NCBI RefSeq assembly: GCF_024495425.1
Contig: NZ_JANHJR010000001.1
Location: 372,001-436,000 of the forward strand
Direction of reading: 5' to 3'
From: Haloarchaeobius litoreus
GTDB taxonomy: Archaea; Halobacteriota; Halobacteria; Halobacteriales; Natrialbaceae
Length of the DNA stretch: 64,000 nt
The position numbers were made by a program, and so were the translations under genes. Each line of letters starts with the position of its first letter. The first letter of the stretch is position 1. Positions 47,753 to 55,636 of the stretch are shown here, one piece after another. Under the pieces are notes generated by a model that saw nothing but the letters and a program-made list of their open reading frames with translations, did not search any database and had not been told where the DNA came from.

Positions 47753-49918
47753 CTAATCTGGCTCAAGAGTTATGAAATCGGCCAGATCGGTTTCACGTGT
47801 CTCAACAAGCTCTCTCTGAATATCCGCTTGGTCCCATCCAAGTGGCGAAAGAATGCTCTCTACAGCACGAACGAGCTGTGTCTCATAGTACGAGGCGTCG
47901 TAGGCCCCGACCTCCTCGTGCGCGAGTGCGACACGTTCCCGTGAGGAATTCGAGTCGTCGACAACGACGTACTCGATACTCTGTCCGGGATGCACAGCCA
48001 ATTTCTGATCACGGGCACGTTTGAGCGCAGCCACGTTCCGGGTGTTCTGCTTGTACCCTTCGAGTGGCTTCGAAACACGGTTCCGATGGATGAGCTGGTC
48101 AGTCGAGACCTTCCCAGCGTGGAGCCTCCCAATCGCAGTCCTGAGACACCCCAGCACCGCCTCAGGTGACCTCGTCGTATCGAGCTTCTCAATACAATGT
48201 CGCTGAACGGATTCGATGAACTTCGGCGTCGAACGCTGCCGCGCTTCGATTCCCCGAAGCTTGTACTCGTCTTTGCCAGCAACCTTCCCAAAGTACTTCG
48301 TCAACGCCCCAGTGTCGCTGTTCCGCTGGGGGACGAACGCGACCCAGTCGTAGTGGGCCTCGTGTTCGAGTCGAATCTCGACAGTCTCCGTAATCTCGTC
48401 TGCGAGCCTCCCGAGGTCCTCGCGTTGGCTGTCGCCCACATCGGAGTCAGGGGTCACCCAGATGGAGTCGACGATGCCGTGGACGACACGCCACCCGCCT
48501 TCCTCCAGCCGTTGTTTCGCGTCCAGCAGAATCTCGCGGGCGAACGCGTTAATCGCCTCGTGGCACTCGATTCGTCCGTACTTGGCGTTCGAGAAACCCT
48601 GATAGCCAAAGCACGCGACGAGTATCCATTTGAGGGCACCCGACCGTCCTCTGAGTTCTGCGAGGCGCTCCTGGTTCGGGTCGTCACGCTGTTCCTCACG
48701 ACGGATTTCGCTCTTGATCTCGTCGCGGGCGTCGATGATGGGCTGGAGAACGTCGACGAGGTATCCACGCTCGTCACAGATGGCGTAGCCGAGTCCGGGG
48801 ACATCGTCGCGATGGCGATGGCATTCACACCGAATCACGTCCGGCGAGACGTTCCGGGTGCAGATGATGTTCGGATAGAGGCTCGAGAAGTCGAGCTCGT
48901 GAACGTCTTCGTGGAAGCCGACCTCTGGTGCGAAGATGAATCCGCCACGGTCGGCCTCGTGGAGCGTGCCCATCGGCTTGTAGAACTCGTGTCGCCAGGA
49001 GTTCCACGGCACCAGCACGCCGCGGTCGTGGGCCTCGCAGATCTGAATCGCCGTGAGCACGTTCCCTATCGACGCCCACGCGACCTCCCGAAGGGGCTTC
49101 TTCGAGCGCGAGACGAGGTCGAGGACACCGTCGAGGTTCGTCTCGCCGTGGAAGAACGTGTTCGACTCGTCGACGATTGCTCGCCCGGGGACGTTGTACC
49201 GCGCTGGCGAATGGCCGACGCGACCATAGCTCGAATACGTCGACCGACTCGCGAGCTGCTGGTATTTTGCACCTGGCCAGCGACTCAGCGTGAACTCGTC
49301 GACATCCGCGCCCGTCGCCATCTCGAACAGCGTCGGGATAATCTCGCTCGTCGAGCAGACAAGGACGTCGGGGTCACGTTCCTCGACCGCCCGTTGAACC
49401 GCGGCCAGGATCTCCTCGGAGGCACCTGAAACCGTCTCGCCAGCGATGGACAGTTCGCCGTACTCGTCCCCAGCCGTCTCGGTGACCGGAACGCTGAGGC
49501 GGAGTGTCGACAATTCCGATTCGGGTACCGGGTCGACGCCTGTCTCCAGACAGTAGCGGAACTCCCGCGAGAGGTCGACGTTGAAACAGGCGAGATTGCC
49601 GACAGGATATGCAGATAGCTGTCTGGCCTGCTGTGCGAGTGGGGCGACCCGGTCGATGTGGTCCACGTGGACCGCGAGCACCTCTTCGTCGTCGCGGCGA
49701 AAGCCGGGCCGTCGAGACACGTATTCCGTCGCGACGATGTCCGGGTGACGCTCGTAGAGCGTGCGCAATCTCGTGAGGTCAATGTCTGCGTCGGGTGAGC
49801 GCGGAGCCACGTAGAAGCGTGGGGTGTAGTCGTCGCGTTCGGTCACGACCGCACCGTCAGCCGTCGACTCCCATTCGAGCACCCGGCCGTCGTCGAGAAA
49901 GTCGATCGTGAACGGCAT
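47753..49918 (-). CDS. Family-B DNA polymerase lacking an evident exonuclease (PolB2-like)
   Basis: The protein has 721 residues. Polymerase motif A is ELDFSSLYPN (Asp343) and motif C is HGIVDSIWV (Asp484); both catalytic metal aspartates are kept, although the first Asp of the usual DTD is lost. Motif B is degenerate (LKWILVACFGY, Lys430). The 3'-5' exonuclease motifs are not visible: where FDIET is expected the chain reads TLRLSVP, and the ExoII place reads CSTSEIIPTLFEM. This matches the archaeal PolB2-type paralogues linked to damage tolerance. It is the last gene of a three-gene operon with a small helical protein and a RecA-like protein. Confidence 0.85.
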   Translation of the reverse strand: MPFTIDFLDDGRVLEWESTADGAVVTERDDYTPRFYVAPRSPDADIDLTRLRTLYERHPDIVATEYVSRRPGFRRDDEEVLAVHVDHIDRVAPLAQQARQLSAYPVGNLACFNVDLSREFRYCLETGVDPVPESELSTLRLSVPVTETAGDEYGELSIAGETVSGASEEILAAVQRAVEERDPDVLVCSTSEIIPTLFEMATGADVDEFTLSRWPGAKYQQLASRSTYSSYGRVGHSPARYNVPGRAIVDESNTFFHGETNLDGVLDLVSRSKKPLREVAWASIGNVLTAIQICEAHDRGVLVPWNSWRHEFYKPMGTLHEADRGGFIFAPEVGFHEDVHELDFSSLYPNIICTRNVSPDVIRCECHRHRDDVPGLGYAICDERGYLVDVLQPIIDARDEIKSEIRREEQRDDPNQERLAELRGRSGALKWILVACFGYQGFSNAKYGRIECHEAINAFAREILLDAKQRLEEGGWRVVHGIVDSIWVTPDSDVGDSQREDLGRLADEITETVEIRLEHEAHYDWVAFVPQRNSDTGALTKYFGKVAGKDEYKLRGIEARQRSTPKFIESVQRHCIEKLDTTRSPEAVLGCLRTAIGRLHAGKVSTDQLIHRNRVSKPLEGYKQNTRNVAALKRARDQKLAVHPGQSIEYVVVDDSNSSRERVALAHEEVGAYDASYYETQLVRAVESILSPLGWDQADIQRELVETRETDLADFITLEPD

Positions 49919-49920
49919 CG

Positions 49921-50223
49921 TTAGCCGTCCGTCTCGTGATTGGTGGGTTCTTCCTGAGAGGAGTCGAGCGCCGCTTCGAGTTCCGCGAGGCGCTCGTCGT
50001 GCTCGTCGAGTCGGCGCTCCTGCTCGATGTCGATGCTGAACCGCGCGGGGATGAGTGGATTCTGATGGTTGAGGAAGCCGCTCGCGTCGGCGTGCTCCTT
50101 CGCGTAGGCGAACAGCTGGTCGAACCGGGTCTGGTCACGGAGCCGAAGCGCTCGCCTGTAGTCCGCCCAGCGTTCCTCGATGGCTCGCAGCGCATCACGG
50201 TAGGTCGGGTTCGTCCGACCCAT
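49921..50223 (-). CDS. Small helical protein between PolB and RecA-like genes
   Basis: This 100-residue protein starts at 50223 (MGRTNPTYRDALRAIEERWADYRRALR). The frame extends far upstream, but that part is arginine-rich shadow sequence. It is charged and helical with a coiled-coil-like C-terminus (IEQERRLDEHDERLAELEAALDSS). I do not recognise a family. It lies two bases from the polymerase start and 29 bases after the RecA-like gene, so the three are surely co-expressed. A bridging role between polymerase and RecA-like protein is a reasonable guess. Confidence 0.65.
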   Translation of the reverse strand: MGRTNPTYRDALRAIEERWADYRRALRLRDQTRFDQLFAYAKEHADASGFLNHQNPLIPARFSIDIEQERRLDEHDERLAELEAALDSSQEEPTNHETDG

Positions 50224-50252
50224 CGCTATCGACCTCCTCCACCGCCACTCGT

Positions 50253-51167
50253 TCACACATCGAGCAAGGGATTCGCACCGAGCCTCGTCGTTTCGCCGTC
50301 GGCAGTGACACCCATTCCGACGCCACCAGATTCCATCGAGGCCGAGGGCGTGCCCGGCTCCACCCCGACCTGCGCCGCACGAGCGTTGAGGAGCTCTCTC
50401 CAGTAGGTAAGCGTCGTCTGGTAGTACGCGCCGTCGTCGACCGGATAGACGAGCGTCTCGAAGTCGTCGCCGACGAATCGAGGGCCCATCCGGGTCTGCT
50501 CGCACTCGAGATGATGGTCCGCCACCGTCGCGACCGGTTCCGTGAACTCGTCCTGCTCGCTGCGCGTGACGAGGACCGGCACGTCGTAGGATTTCGCGTA
50601 GGTCGCAAGCCGTGCAAGAACACGCATCTGTAGTGTCTCCGCGTGAGTCTCCCCGAGCGTGTCGTCAGCTCGGTACTGCGCGTCAACGGCCGGGACGACG
50701 ATGAGCGACGGCGTGAATCGAGACGATCTGTTCTCCTCTCCGGCTTGCTGTCGACGCGACCGGTCGGCGTCTGTGGTCGCGTCCTTGATCGACTGGTTCA
50801 CGGCTGCGGGAAGGTCGGAGACGATGCCGTAGTGCTGGTAGGCGGTGAAGCCACGGGCGACGTGTATCCGATCGAGGAGCCGCTGGCTGGGTGTGAGCTG
50901 TGCGAGTGTGGTCGTCGTCGCGTGACCGCTGGCATCCACCCAGAAGGCTGGCCCGTCGTGCATGAGGAGGTGGTCGAGCACGAGTGACTGCAGACTCGAC
51001 ACACCGCGCCCTTCATCGAAATCCAGCAGCGTGATTCCGTCGTCGAGCGAGGGAAGCAGGAGACTCTCCGTTCCCGGGTCTGCCCGGTCGACGAGCTCCC
51101 GATTGCGGTCTGCCCCGCGAACCGGTTTGTCAACCGCGAGCCGACCTCGCTTGGAATTTTCAGTCAT
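50253..51167 (-). CDS. RecA/RadA-like protein without Walker A lysine
   Basis: This protein of about 304 residues starts at 51167 (MTENSKRGRLAVDKP). The segment LLLPSLDDGITLLDFDEGRGVSSLQSLVLDHLLM occupies the place of the RadA/RecA P-loop, but the GxxGxGK[ST] lysine is replaced (EGRGVSS), so ATP hydrolysis is unlikely. A Walker B-like strand follows (SRFTPSLIVVPAVDAQY), then LARLATYAKSYDVPVLVTRSEQDEF, a RecA-core helix and strand. Inactivated RecA-like proteins paired with error-prone polymerases recall bacterial ImuA (SulA/RecA-like) with ImuB/DnaE2. It is first in the operon. Confidence 0.75.
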   Translation of the reverse strand: MTENSKRGRLAVDKPVRGADRNRELVDRADPGTESLLLPSLDDGITLLDFDEGRGVSSLQSLVLDHLLMHDGPAFWVDASGHATTTTLAQLTPSQRLLDRIHVARGFTAYQHYGIVSDLPAAVNQSIKDATTDADRSRRQQAGEENRSSRFTPSLIVVPAVDAQYRADDTLGETHAETLQMRVLARLATYAKSYDVPVLVTRSEQDEFTEPVATVADHHLECEQTRMGPRFVGDDFETLVYPVDDGAYYQTTLTYWRELLNARAAQVGVEPGTPSASMESGGVGMGVTADGETTRLGANPLLDV

Positions 51168-51546
51168 ACCCGAACGGATGACGGATGTACCGAAAAGCGA
51201 CGGCGTGTGACTTCCGCATTTCAGGAAAACAGGGGAAACTGCCAATCTCTCCGGTGTTGATGGGGTACCTTGGCCACGAAGCGTGTTTCCTGGGCGGTTT
51301 CACGGAATCGCAGCTACGGCGGCTATTGGAATCCGGTTAGAGAGGTTTCCACTCCGCTGAAACAACTTCGGCTGAGATACATCCCAAATATAATTTCAAA
51401 GGAACGGATGCTACATGGGCAGTGAATATCGTACATGATTCCGAATTCGGGAACGAGGGCGTTTGGTAGTCGTCCACAAAGCTATTTCCTCAAAGTCCGA
51501 ATTGACACGGTGATTCACCGGTCGCGGGATGCGGGTGGCACGACCC
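51168..51546. other. Intergenic region with GTTTCC/GGAAAC motifs
   Basis: These 379 bases separate the PolB operon and the lamin-tail gene, which diverge. They contain several origin-box-like pieces: TTTCAGGAAAACAGGGG (51219-51235), GTTTCC (about 51289), and a GTTTCC...GAAAC pair (51345-51363). Haloarchaeal origin recognition boxes have a TTTCC...GGAAAC core followed by a G-tract, so the first piece is the most suggestive. An A/T-rich patch (CAAATATAATTTCAAAG) lies near 51390-51405. No gene is seen. Confidence 0.35.
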
Positions 51547-52491
51547 ATGTCACGATTGGATTCCTTCTCGGATAAACTCAATTCCGCCCGAAATAGCCGG
51601 TGGAGGTTCCTTCTCTACCTAATCATCGTATTCGTACTACTTCCGGTCGTGCTTTTCCTGCTTCCGTTCATGGTGGCTGGTGCCATCGCGACCAACTACC
51701 GGGAGGCTGCACATCGTCTGAGTTTCCTCCCGGGGATTTCGGAGACCGGAGGAGTGGTCTCCGGAGTCGTCGCGTTCGTGTACACGTTCATTGCGCTCAG
51801 CGTCTTCGGAGCCGTTCTAAATCTCGGCGATAGCCCCGAAACAACCGCGTCGAACCAACCAGCGGCCACCACCGTAGCACCCGCTGCGACGACACAGAGT
51901 GCGCTCGCCGAAACAGACACGAACACTCCAGCTCAGGAGGAGACAACCAGCGACCCTCCCGCGACGACCGCCACTACACCCTCGACCCCGACGCCGACGC
52001 CGACACGCACGACCGTACGAACAGCGTCGACGCCGACTACGACGGCAGTACCAACTCCTTCTCCAACGCCGACCACGACGGCAGTACCAACACAGACGCC
52101 AACTCCGACCCCGACCACAACCACGGCCGCGACGACCATTGCAGGTGGAGGGAGTGACGACAGCCAGTTGTCGATCTCAGTCCACGAGGACGCCATCGGC
52201 GACGAGTACGACAACCTGGACGACGAGTACGTTACCCTCACAAACACGGGTGAGTCGACGCTCGACCTGTCTATGTGGCAGATCAAGGACATTGCCGACC
52301 ACACCTATACCATCCCACGCAGCGTCACACTCGCGCCAGGGGAGAGCGTCACTCTCTACACTGGGCACGGCACGGACACAGACACGGAGCTGTACTGGGG
52401 CCGAGATGCACCCGTCTGGAACAACAACGGTGACACGGTATTCGTCTTCGACACCGATGGTGAGCTCGTCGCTGAACACACGTACGGGTGA
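51547..52491 (+). CDS. Membrane protein with Thr/Pro-rich linker and lamin-tail domain
   Basis: The protein has about 314 residues and starts at 51547 (MSRLDSFSDKLNSARNSRW). Two membrane helices (LLYLIIVFVLLPVVLFLLPFMVAGAI and VVSGVVAFVYTFIALSVFGAVL) are followed by a linker of about 120 residues built of T, P, A and S (many TPTPT units), probably a heavily glycosylated stalk. The last 110 residues form a lamin-tail domain (DEYVTLTNTGESTLDLSMWQIKD...YTIPRSVTLAPGESVTLYTG). LTD domains occur on many haloarchaeal surface or secreted proteins, often near nucleases. The function here is unknown. Confidence 0.8.
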   Translation: MSRLDSFSDKLNSARNSRWRFLLYLIIVFVLLPVVLFLLPFMVAGAIATNYREAAHRLSFLPGISETGGVVSGVVAFVYTFIALSVFGAVLNLGDSPETTASNQPAATTVAPAATTQSALAETDTNTPAQEETTSDPPATTATTPSTPTPTPTRTTVRTASTPTTTAVPTPSPTPTTTAVPTQTPTPTPTTTTAATTIAGGGSDDSQLSISVHEDAIGDEYDNLDDEYVTLTNTGESTLDLSMWQIKDIADHTYTIPRSVTLAPGESVTLYTGHGTDTDTELYWGRDAPVWNNNGDTVFVFDTDGELVAEHTYG

Positions 52492-52573
52492 TATTTCGTT
52501 GATTGAATCCTAGTAACGAATTGGCAGCCCACGAGATTCGAACGAACCGCCACACCACATAGACATCTCAGCG

Positions 52574-53602
52574 TTACTGAATCGGTGACGTGTTCGACGG
52601 GTCGACGATAGAGTACTCTCGGTCGCGACTCGTTCCCTCGGCGTCGAGGAGGTTGTACTGCTCCATTTTCGAGAGATACGTCCGAACCGTACGCTTCGTC
52701 CGCGGGTCGTCGACCTCGTCCGTGTAGCGGTCGTGAATCTCACTCGGCCCGACTGGCCCGTGTTTTCGAACGATATCGTAGACTGCTCGCTGGTGCGGGG
52801 TGAGCGAGTCGAGACTCCGCTGTTTGATCTGGGCGCGGGCGTCCGTCGCCGCATCGAGCAGGAGGTCGTCCGTAATCTCCTCGTACTCCTCGCGGTCGGC
52901 CTTCCCCGCCGCAGAGCGGAGGATACCGATTCCGAGTCGTGCATCACCGGCTGCCGCGTCGGCAATCCGGTAGAGCTGGTGCTCGGTAACCGTGCCGGGG
53001 TCGAGGCCGCGCTTCGCACGTGCCTGCAGAATATCGTAGAGCTGGTCGTTGTGGTACCGGTCCATCCGAACGTGCTCACTGGAGCGCAGTCGGCTCACGA
53101 GACGGTCGTCGACGCGACTGAACAACTGCTCCTCCTCGTTCGCGATACAGATGATCGCGATGTTCTCGATGGAGTGCAGGTCGTAGAGCACGCTCGGGTC
53201 CTCGAGCTGGTCGACCTCGTCGAGGATGACCACCGTCCGGGAGTCGTCGTACTGCTGGAGGCGGTCGACCAGCTCGTCACGGGGCGTCGACTGCCGATGG
53301 ATGTCGATGGTCTTCCCGAGGTCGTCGAGAATCTGGTAGAGCACTCTGAAGCGGGTGTAGTTCCGCCAGCAGTTGACGTGCGTCGACTTGACGTCCAATA
53401 CCTCCTCCTGCAGGCGTTCAGTGACGAACTTCGAGAGACACGTCTTTCCGGTTCCACTGGGGCCAGTCACGATTGCGGTGTCAGCGGGTTCGCCGTTCGT
53501 GATCGGTTCGAGGACGCTGGAGAGGTGGTTGAGTTCGGCGTCACGATGCTCGATTTCACTCGGGACGAACCCAGCTCGGAGCACGCGAGCATCGCGAATC
53601 AT
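52574..53602 (-). CDS. orc1: Orc1/Cdc6-type replication initiator ATPase
   Basis: This 342-residue protein has the standard Orc1/Cdc6 layout: N-terminal FVPSEIEHRDAELNHLSSVLEP, Walker A GPSGTGKTCLS, Walker B VVILDEVDQLED, a sensor region (IANEEEQLFSRVDDRLVSRL) and a C-terminal winged helix (LTPHQRAVYDIVRKHGPVGPSEIHDRYTDEV). It is shorter than the main chromosomal initiators, as is common for plasmid or element-borne copies. Directly upstream lie GTTTCC/GGAAAC repeats, so it may start replication of the element from there or control its own gene. Confidence 0.9.
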   Translation of the reverse strand: MIRDARVLRAGFVPSEIEHRDAELNHLSSVLEPITNGEPADTAIVTGPSGTGKTCLSKFVTERLQEEVLDVKSTHVNCWRNYTRFRVLYQILDDLGKTIDIHRQSTPRDELVDRLQQYDDSRTVVILDEVDQLEDPSVLYDLHSIENIAIICIANEEEQLFSRVDDRLVSRLRSSEHVRMDRYHNDQLYDILQARAKRGLDPGTVTEHQLYRIADAAAGDARLGIGILRSAAGKADREEYEEITDDLLLDAATDARAQIKQRSLDSLTPHQRAVYDIVRKHGPVGPSEIHDRYTDEVDDPRTKRTVRTYLSKMEQYNLLDAEGTSRDREYSIVDPSNTSPIQ

Positions 53603-53652
53603 CTGGTGCTACCAGCATGTATCGTGGCACGTACCAAAAGCGTGACTGGGTC

Positions 53653-53747
53653 GTTTCCAGAAACACGTATTCGTCGTTGAAACTGACTGTTCAATCCGGT
53701 CGCAGTCGTGCGGTTTTGATTTCGGAAACGCACATGTTTCCGGAAAC
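53653..53747. repeat. Three GTTTCC/GGAAAC dyads upstream of orc1, candidate origin or operator
   Basis: Three related dyads occur within 95 bases: GTTTCCAGAAAC (53653-53664), GATTTCGGAAAC (53718-53729) and GTTTCCGGAAAC (53736-53747). The last extends to the perfect 16-base palindrome ATGTTTCCGGAAACAT (53734-53749). They begin 51 bases upstream of orc1. The core matches the TTTCC...GGAAAC arms of haloarchaeal origin boxes, but the usual G-tract is missing here. Either origin or autoregulation is possible. Confidence 0.45.
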
Positions 53748-53930
53748 ATCCAGTATGACACCGACTTACAGGGGTTGACGCTGGAGTGCGGATACATTGA
53801 CAGAGAGCGTCCACCCTTCGTGGGGTCCGGTGTACTCCCGAACGCACCCAACGAGATAACGCAGCCACAGTACCGATACGCAGTGACGGTCGTGGGAGAC
53901 TGACTGGGATGCCCTTGAGCCACTACCGCC

Positions 53931-53961
53931 AATTAACCAACGGGGAGTTTGTTGGTTAATT
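53931..53961. promoter_or_regulatory. 11-bp perfect inverted repeat upstream of the RNA ligase
   Basis: AATTAACCAAC (53931-53941) and GTTGGTTAATT (53951-53961) are perfect arms around nine bases. They lie about 105 bases before the RNA ligase start, within the divergent orc1/ligase region. The A/T-rich arms could also supply the TATA element. A dimeric repressor site is the likely role. Confidence 0.45.
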
Positions 53962-54027
53962 TCCCACGGTGTCTCCCCGATGCAGAACATCGTGGGTCAG
54001 CGTCACATGGCCCCAGTAGCTTTTCCA

Positions 54028-54060
54028 CACCTGTCGTCCATCCAATCCAGTGGACAGGTG
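54028..54060 (+). promoter_or_regulatory. Inverted repeat adjoining the RNA ligase start
   Basis: CACCTGTC (54028-54035) and GACAGGTG (54053-54060) form eight-base arms ending seven bases before the ATG at 54068. Just upstream, CGATG-CAGAA-CATCG (53978-53992) lies nested between CCCAC (53963-53967) and GTGGG (53992-53996). If the transcript starts before these, the leader would be strongly folded next to the start codon. Confidence 0.4.
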
Positions 54061-54067
54061 ACGACGA

Positions 54068-55144
54068 ATGAAGGTGTACCCGAAGATTCCCCGATACGAC
54101 CATCCGGTCGTCTCGCCCTCGATATTCGACGCCGACGACCTGACCCTCATCGAGAAGTTCGACGGGAGCAGCTTTCGGTTCACGCTGTACGACGAACGCT
54201 ACAGCGAGTCCTACCCACAACAGGTCTCGACGGCAGCAGACGGCGATGGGAGCATCGTCTTCGGGACACGGCGAGCCATCCGAGGCAGCCATTGCGATTC
54301 ACTCGACACGATCGACGGTGCGCTCCACCGTGCTGTCCGCACGCTCCGGAACGGGATAGAGACAACGGCGCTTCGTCGACTCCATCGAGAGTACGACAGC
54401 CCGCTAGCGATTTATGCAGAGAACCTCGTCTACTCGACGCTGGACTACGGGTACACCGAACGGGAGCTTCCGGCACTCGTGGGATTCGACGTGCTCCCGT
54501 ACTCGGCCGTCGAGACGATGACACCTCCGGGGAACCCGTACGAGGAGACGTTCGACGGGTTCCTCCCACTAGAAACTGCATGGGACATCTTCGAGCGAAT
54601 CCGGGTAGAGGACGCACGGACGTCCGAGTCCTTCGTCCCGGCGACGGTGCTCGACCGGCCGACTGACGGCTTCGACCCCGAGGCGTACACGTTTCCCACG
54701 TCGTCGCTCGCGCCCGACGTCCGCGTCGAGGGGGTCGTCGCCCGGAGCGACGAACACGAACGCCGCGTGAAGCTCGTCCGGGACGAGTTCAGAGAGCTCA
54801 ACCGGGAGCAGTTCGGACAGCAACCGGAAGACGCCGAATCCGGTGCCGAGTACGTGGTCGCCTCGTTCTGTACACCCCCCCGGATTCGCAAGCAGGTTCG
54901 GAAGATGATGCTCGAAGAGGACCACGAGTTCGGGCTCCACCTGAACGACGAGCTGTATCCCCGGGTCGTCGAGGACATGTGGGCCGAGAACTGGCCGGAA
55001 CTGATGGAGCTGCACGTCTCGTTCACCCCGGCCGAGGTCTACCCGCTGGTGGCCAAGCGGTGTATCACCGAACTCCGGAAGATGCAGACGAACGCCGAGT
55101 TGAACGACACTGAGCCGACAGACGTGTGGCGGCACCTGTCGTGA
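54068..55144 (+). CDS. RNA ligase family protein (Rnl2-like nucleotidyltransferase)
   Basis: This 358-residue protein has the covalent nucleotidyltransferase motifs of RNA ligases. Motif I is IEKFDGSSFRF with Lys30 as the AMP-accepting residue; a motif III/IIIa-like block is IYAENLVYSTLDYGY; motif IV is RVEGVVARS; and motif V is RVKLVRDEF. The C-terminal 120 residues are a helical extension. It should seal RNA ends with 5'-phosphate and 3'-OH. It stands alone on this strand, behind structured DNA, and converges on a TumE-like toxin gene six bases away, so RNA damage and repair may be linked. Confidence 0.82.
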   Translation: MKVYPKIPRYDHPVVSPSIFDADDLTLIEKFDGSSFRFTLYDERYSESYPQQVSTAADGDGSIVFGTRRAIRGSHCDSLDTIDGALHRAVRTLRNGIETTALRRLHREYDSPLAIYAENLVYSTLDYGYTERELPALVGFDVLPYSAVETMTPPGNPYEETFDGFLPLETAWDIFERIRVEDARTSESFVPATVLDRPTDGFDPEAYTFPTSSLAPDVRVEGVVARSDEHERRVKLVRDEFRELNREQFGQQPEDAESGAEYVVASFCTPPRIRKQVRKMMLEEDHEFGLHLNDELYPRVVEDMWAENWPELMELHVSFTPAEVYPLVAKRCITELRKMQTNAELNDTEPTDVWRHLS

Positions 55145-55150
55145 TGGTGT

Positions 55151-55633
55151 CTACGGTGGGTTCCGTCCTGCGTTTAGTGGTTCATACGAATCGGTGTGAT
55201 ACGCTACCCGCCAGAGCTTGAGGACAGCGCGGGTAACCAATTCTTCGGGAGACTGCATGATACAGGATTCCTCGACCTCGGCTGGGTCTGAGCTCGCATC
55301 GGGCGGTGGGTGATAGTGTTCGAACCCACTAGTCTGGATATAGTTTCCCCCGTGTGGATGCTTTCCCCAGCGAAGATTCACCGCTTCGCTGTCCGAGTAA
55401 TGGAACTTGTAGTCATCCCGTGTCGTCCACTGGACGTCGATTCGGGCCTCGTCAGCCTCACACAACCCGTCGTCAAGCGAAACTTCGAGGACGGATGGAT
55501 TGAGATACTCGTCGAGTTCGGGTGTTGCAAGTGGTTCTGTTTCCTCGACAACATCGCGAATCGTCAGTAGTGCCGGCCGGTCCGTCGCTCCACGAAGACT
55601 GTGTGTTTCCGTCCGGTCAGATGACTCCTGCAT
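55151..55633 (-). CDS. TumE-like (DUF6516-type) putative toxin
   Basis: This 160-residue protein shows a TumE/DUF6516-like pattern: LEVSLDDGLCEADEARIDVQW, YKFHYSD, NLRWGKHPHGG and FEHYHPPPD, followed by a helix (SPEELVTRAVLKLWRVAY). The histidine/aromatic-rich HYHPPP stretch suits a small RNase-like or nucleotidyl-modifying toxin. It lies three bases after the HTH gene upstream on the same strand, the order expected of an HTH antitoxin and toxin pair. The toxin role is inferred from family resemblance and gene pairing. Confidence 0.6.
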   Translation of the reverse strand: MQESSDRTETHSLRGATDRPALLTIRDVVEETEPLATPELDEYLNPSVLEVSLDDGLCEADEARIDVQWTTRDDYKFHYSDSEAVNLRWGKHPHGGNYIQTSGFEHYHPPPDASSDPAEVEESCIMQSPEELVTRAVLKLWRVAYHTDSYEPLNAGRNPP

Positions 55634-55636
55634 CGT

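Noticed and set aside
51960-52130. Tandem-repeat DNA in the lamin-tail gene as a possible CRISPR-like array
   Set aside because: The repeats are in-frame Thr/Pro codons of a stalk, with no spacer pattern.
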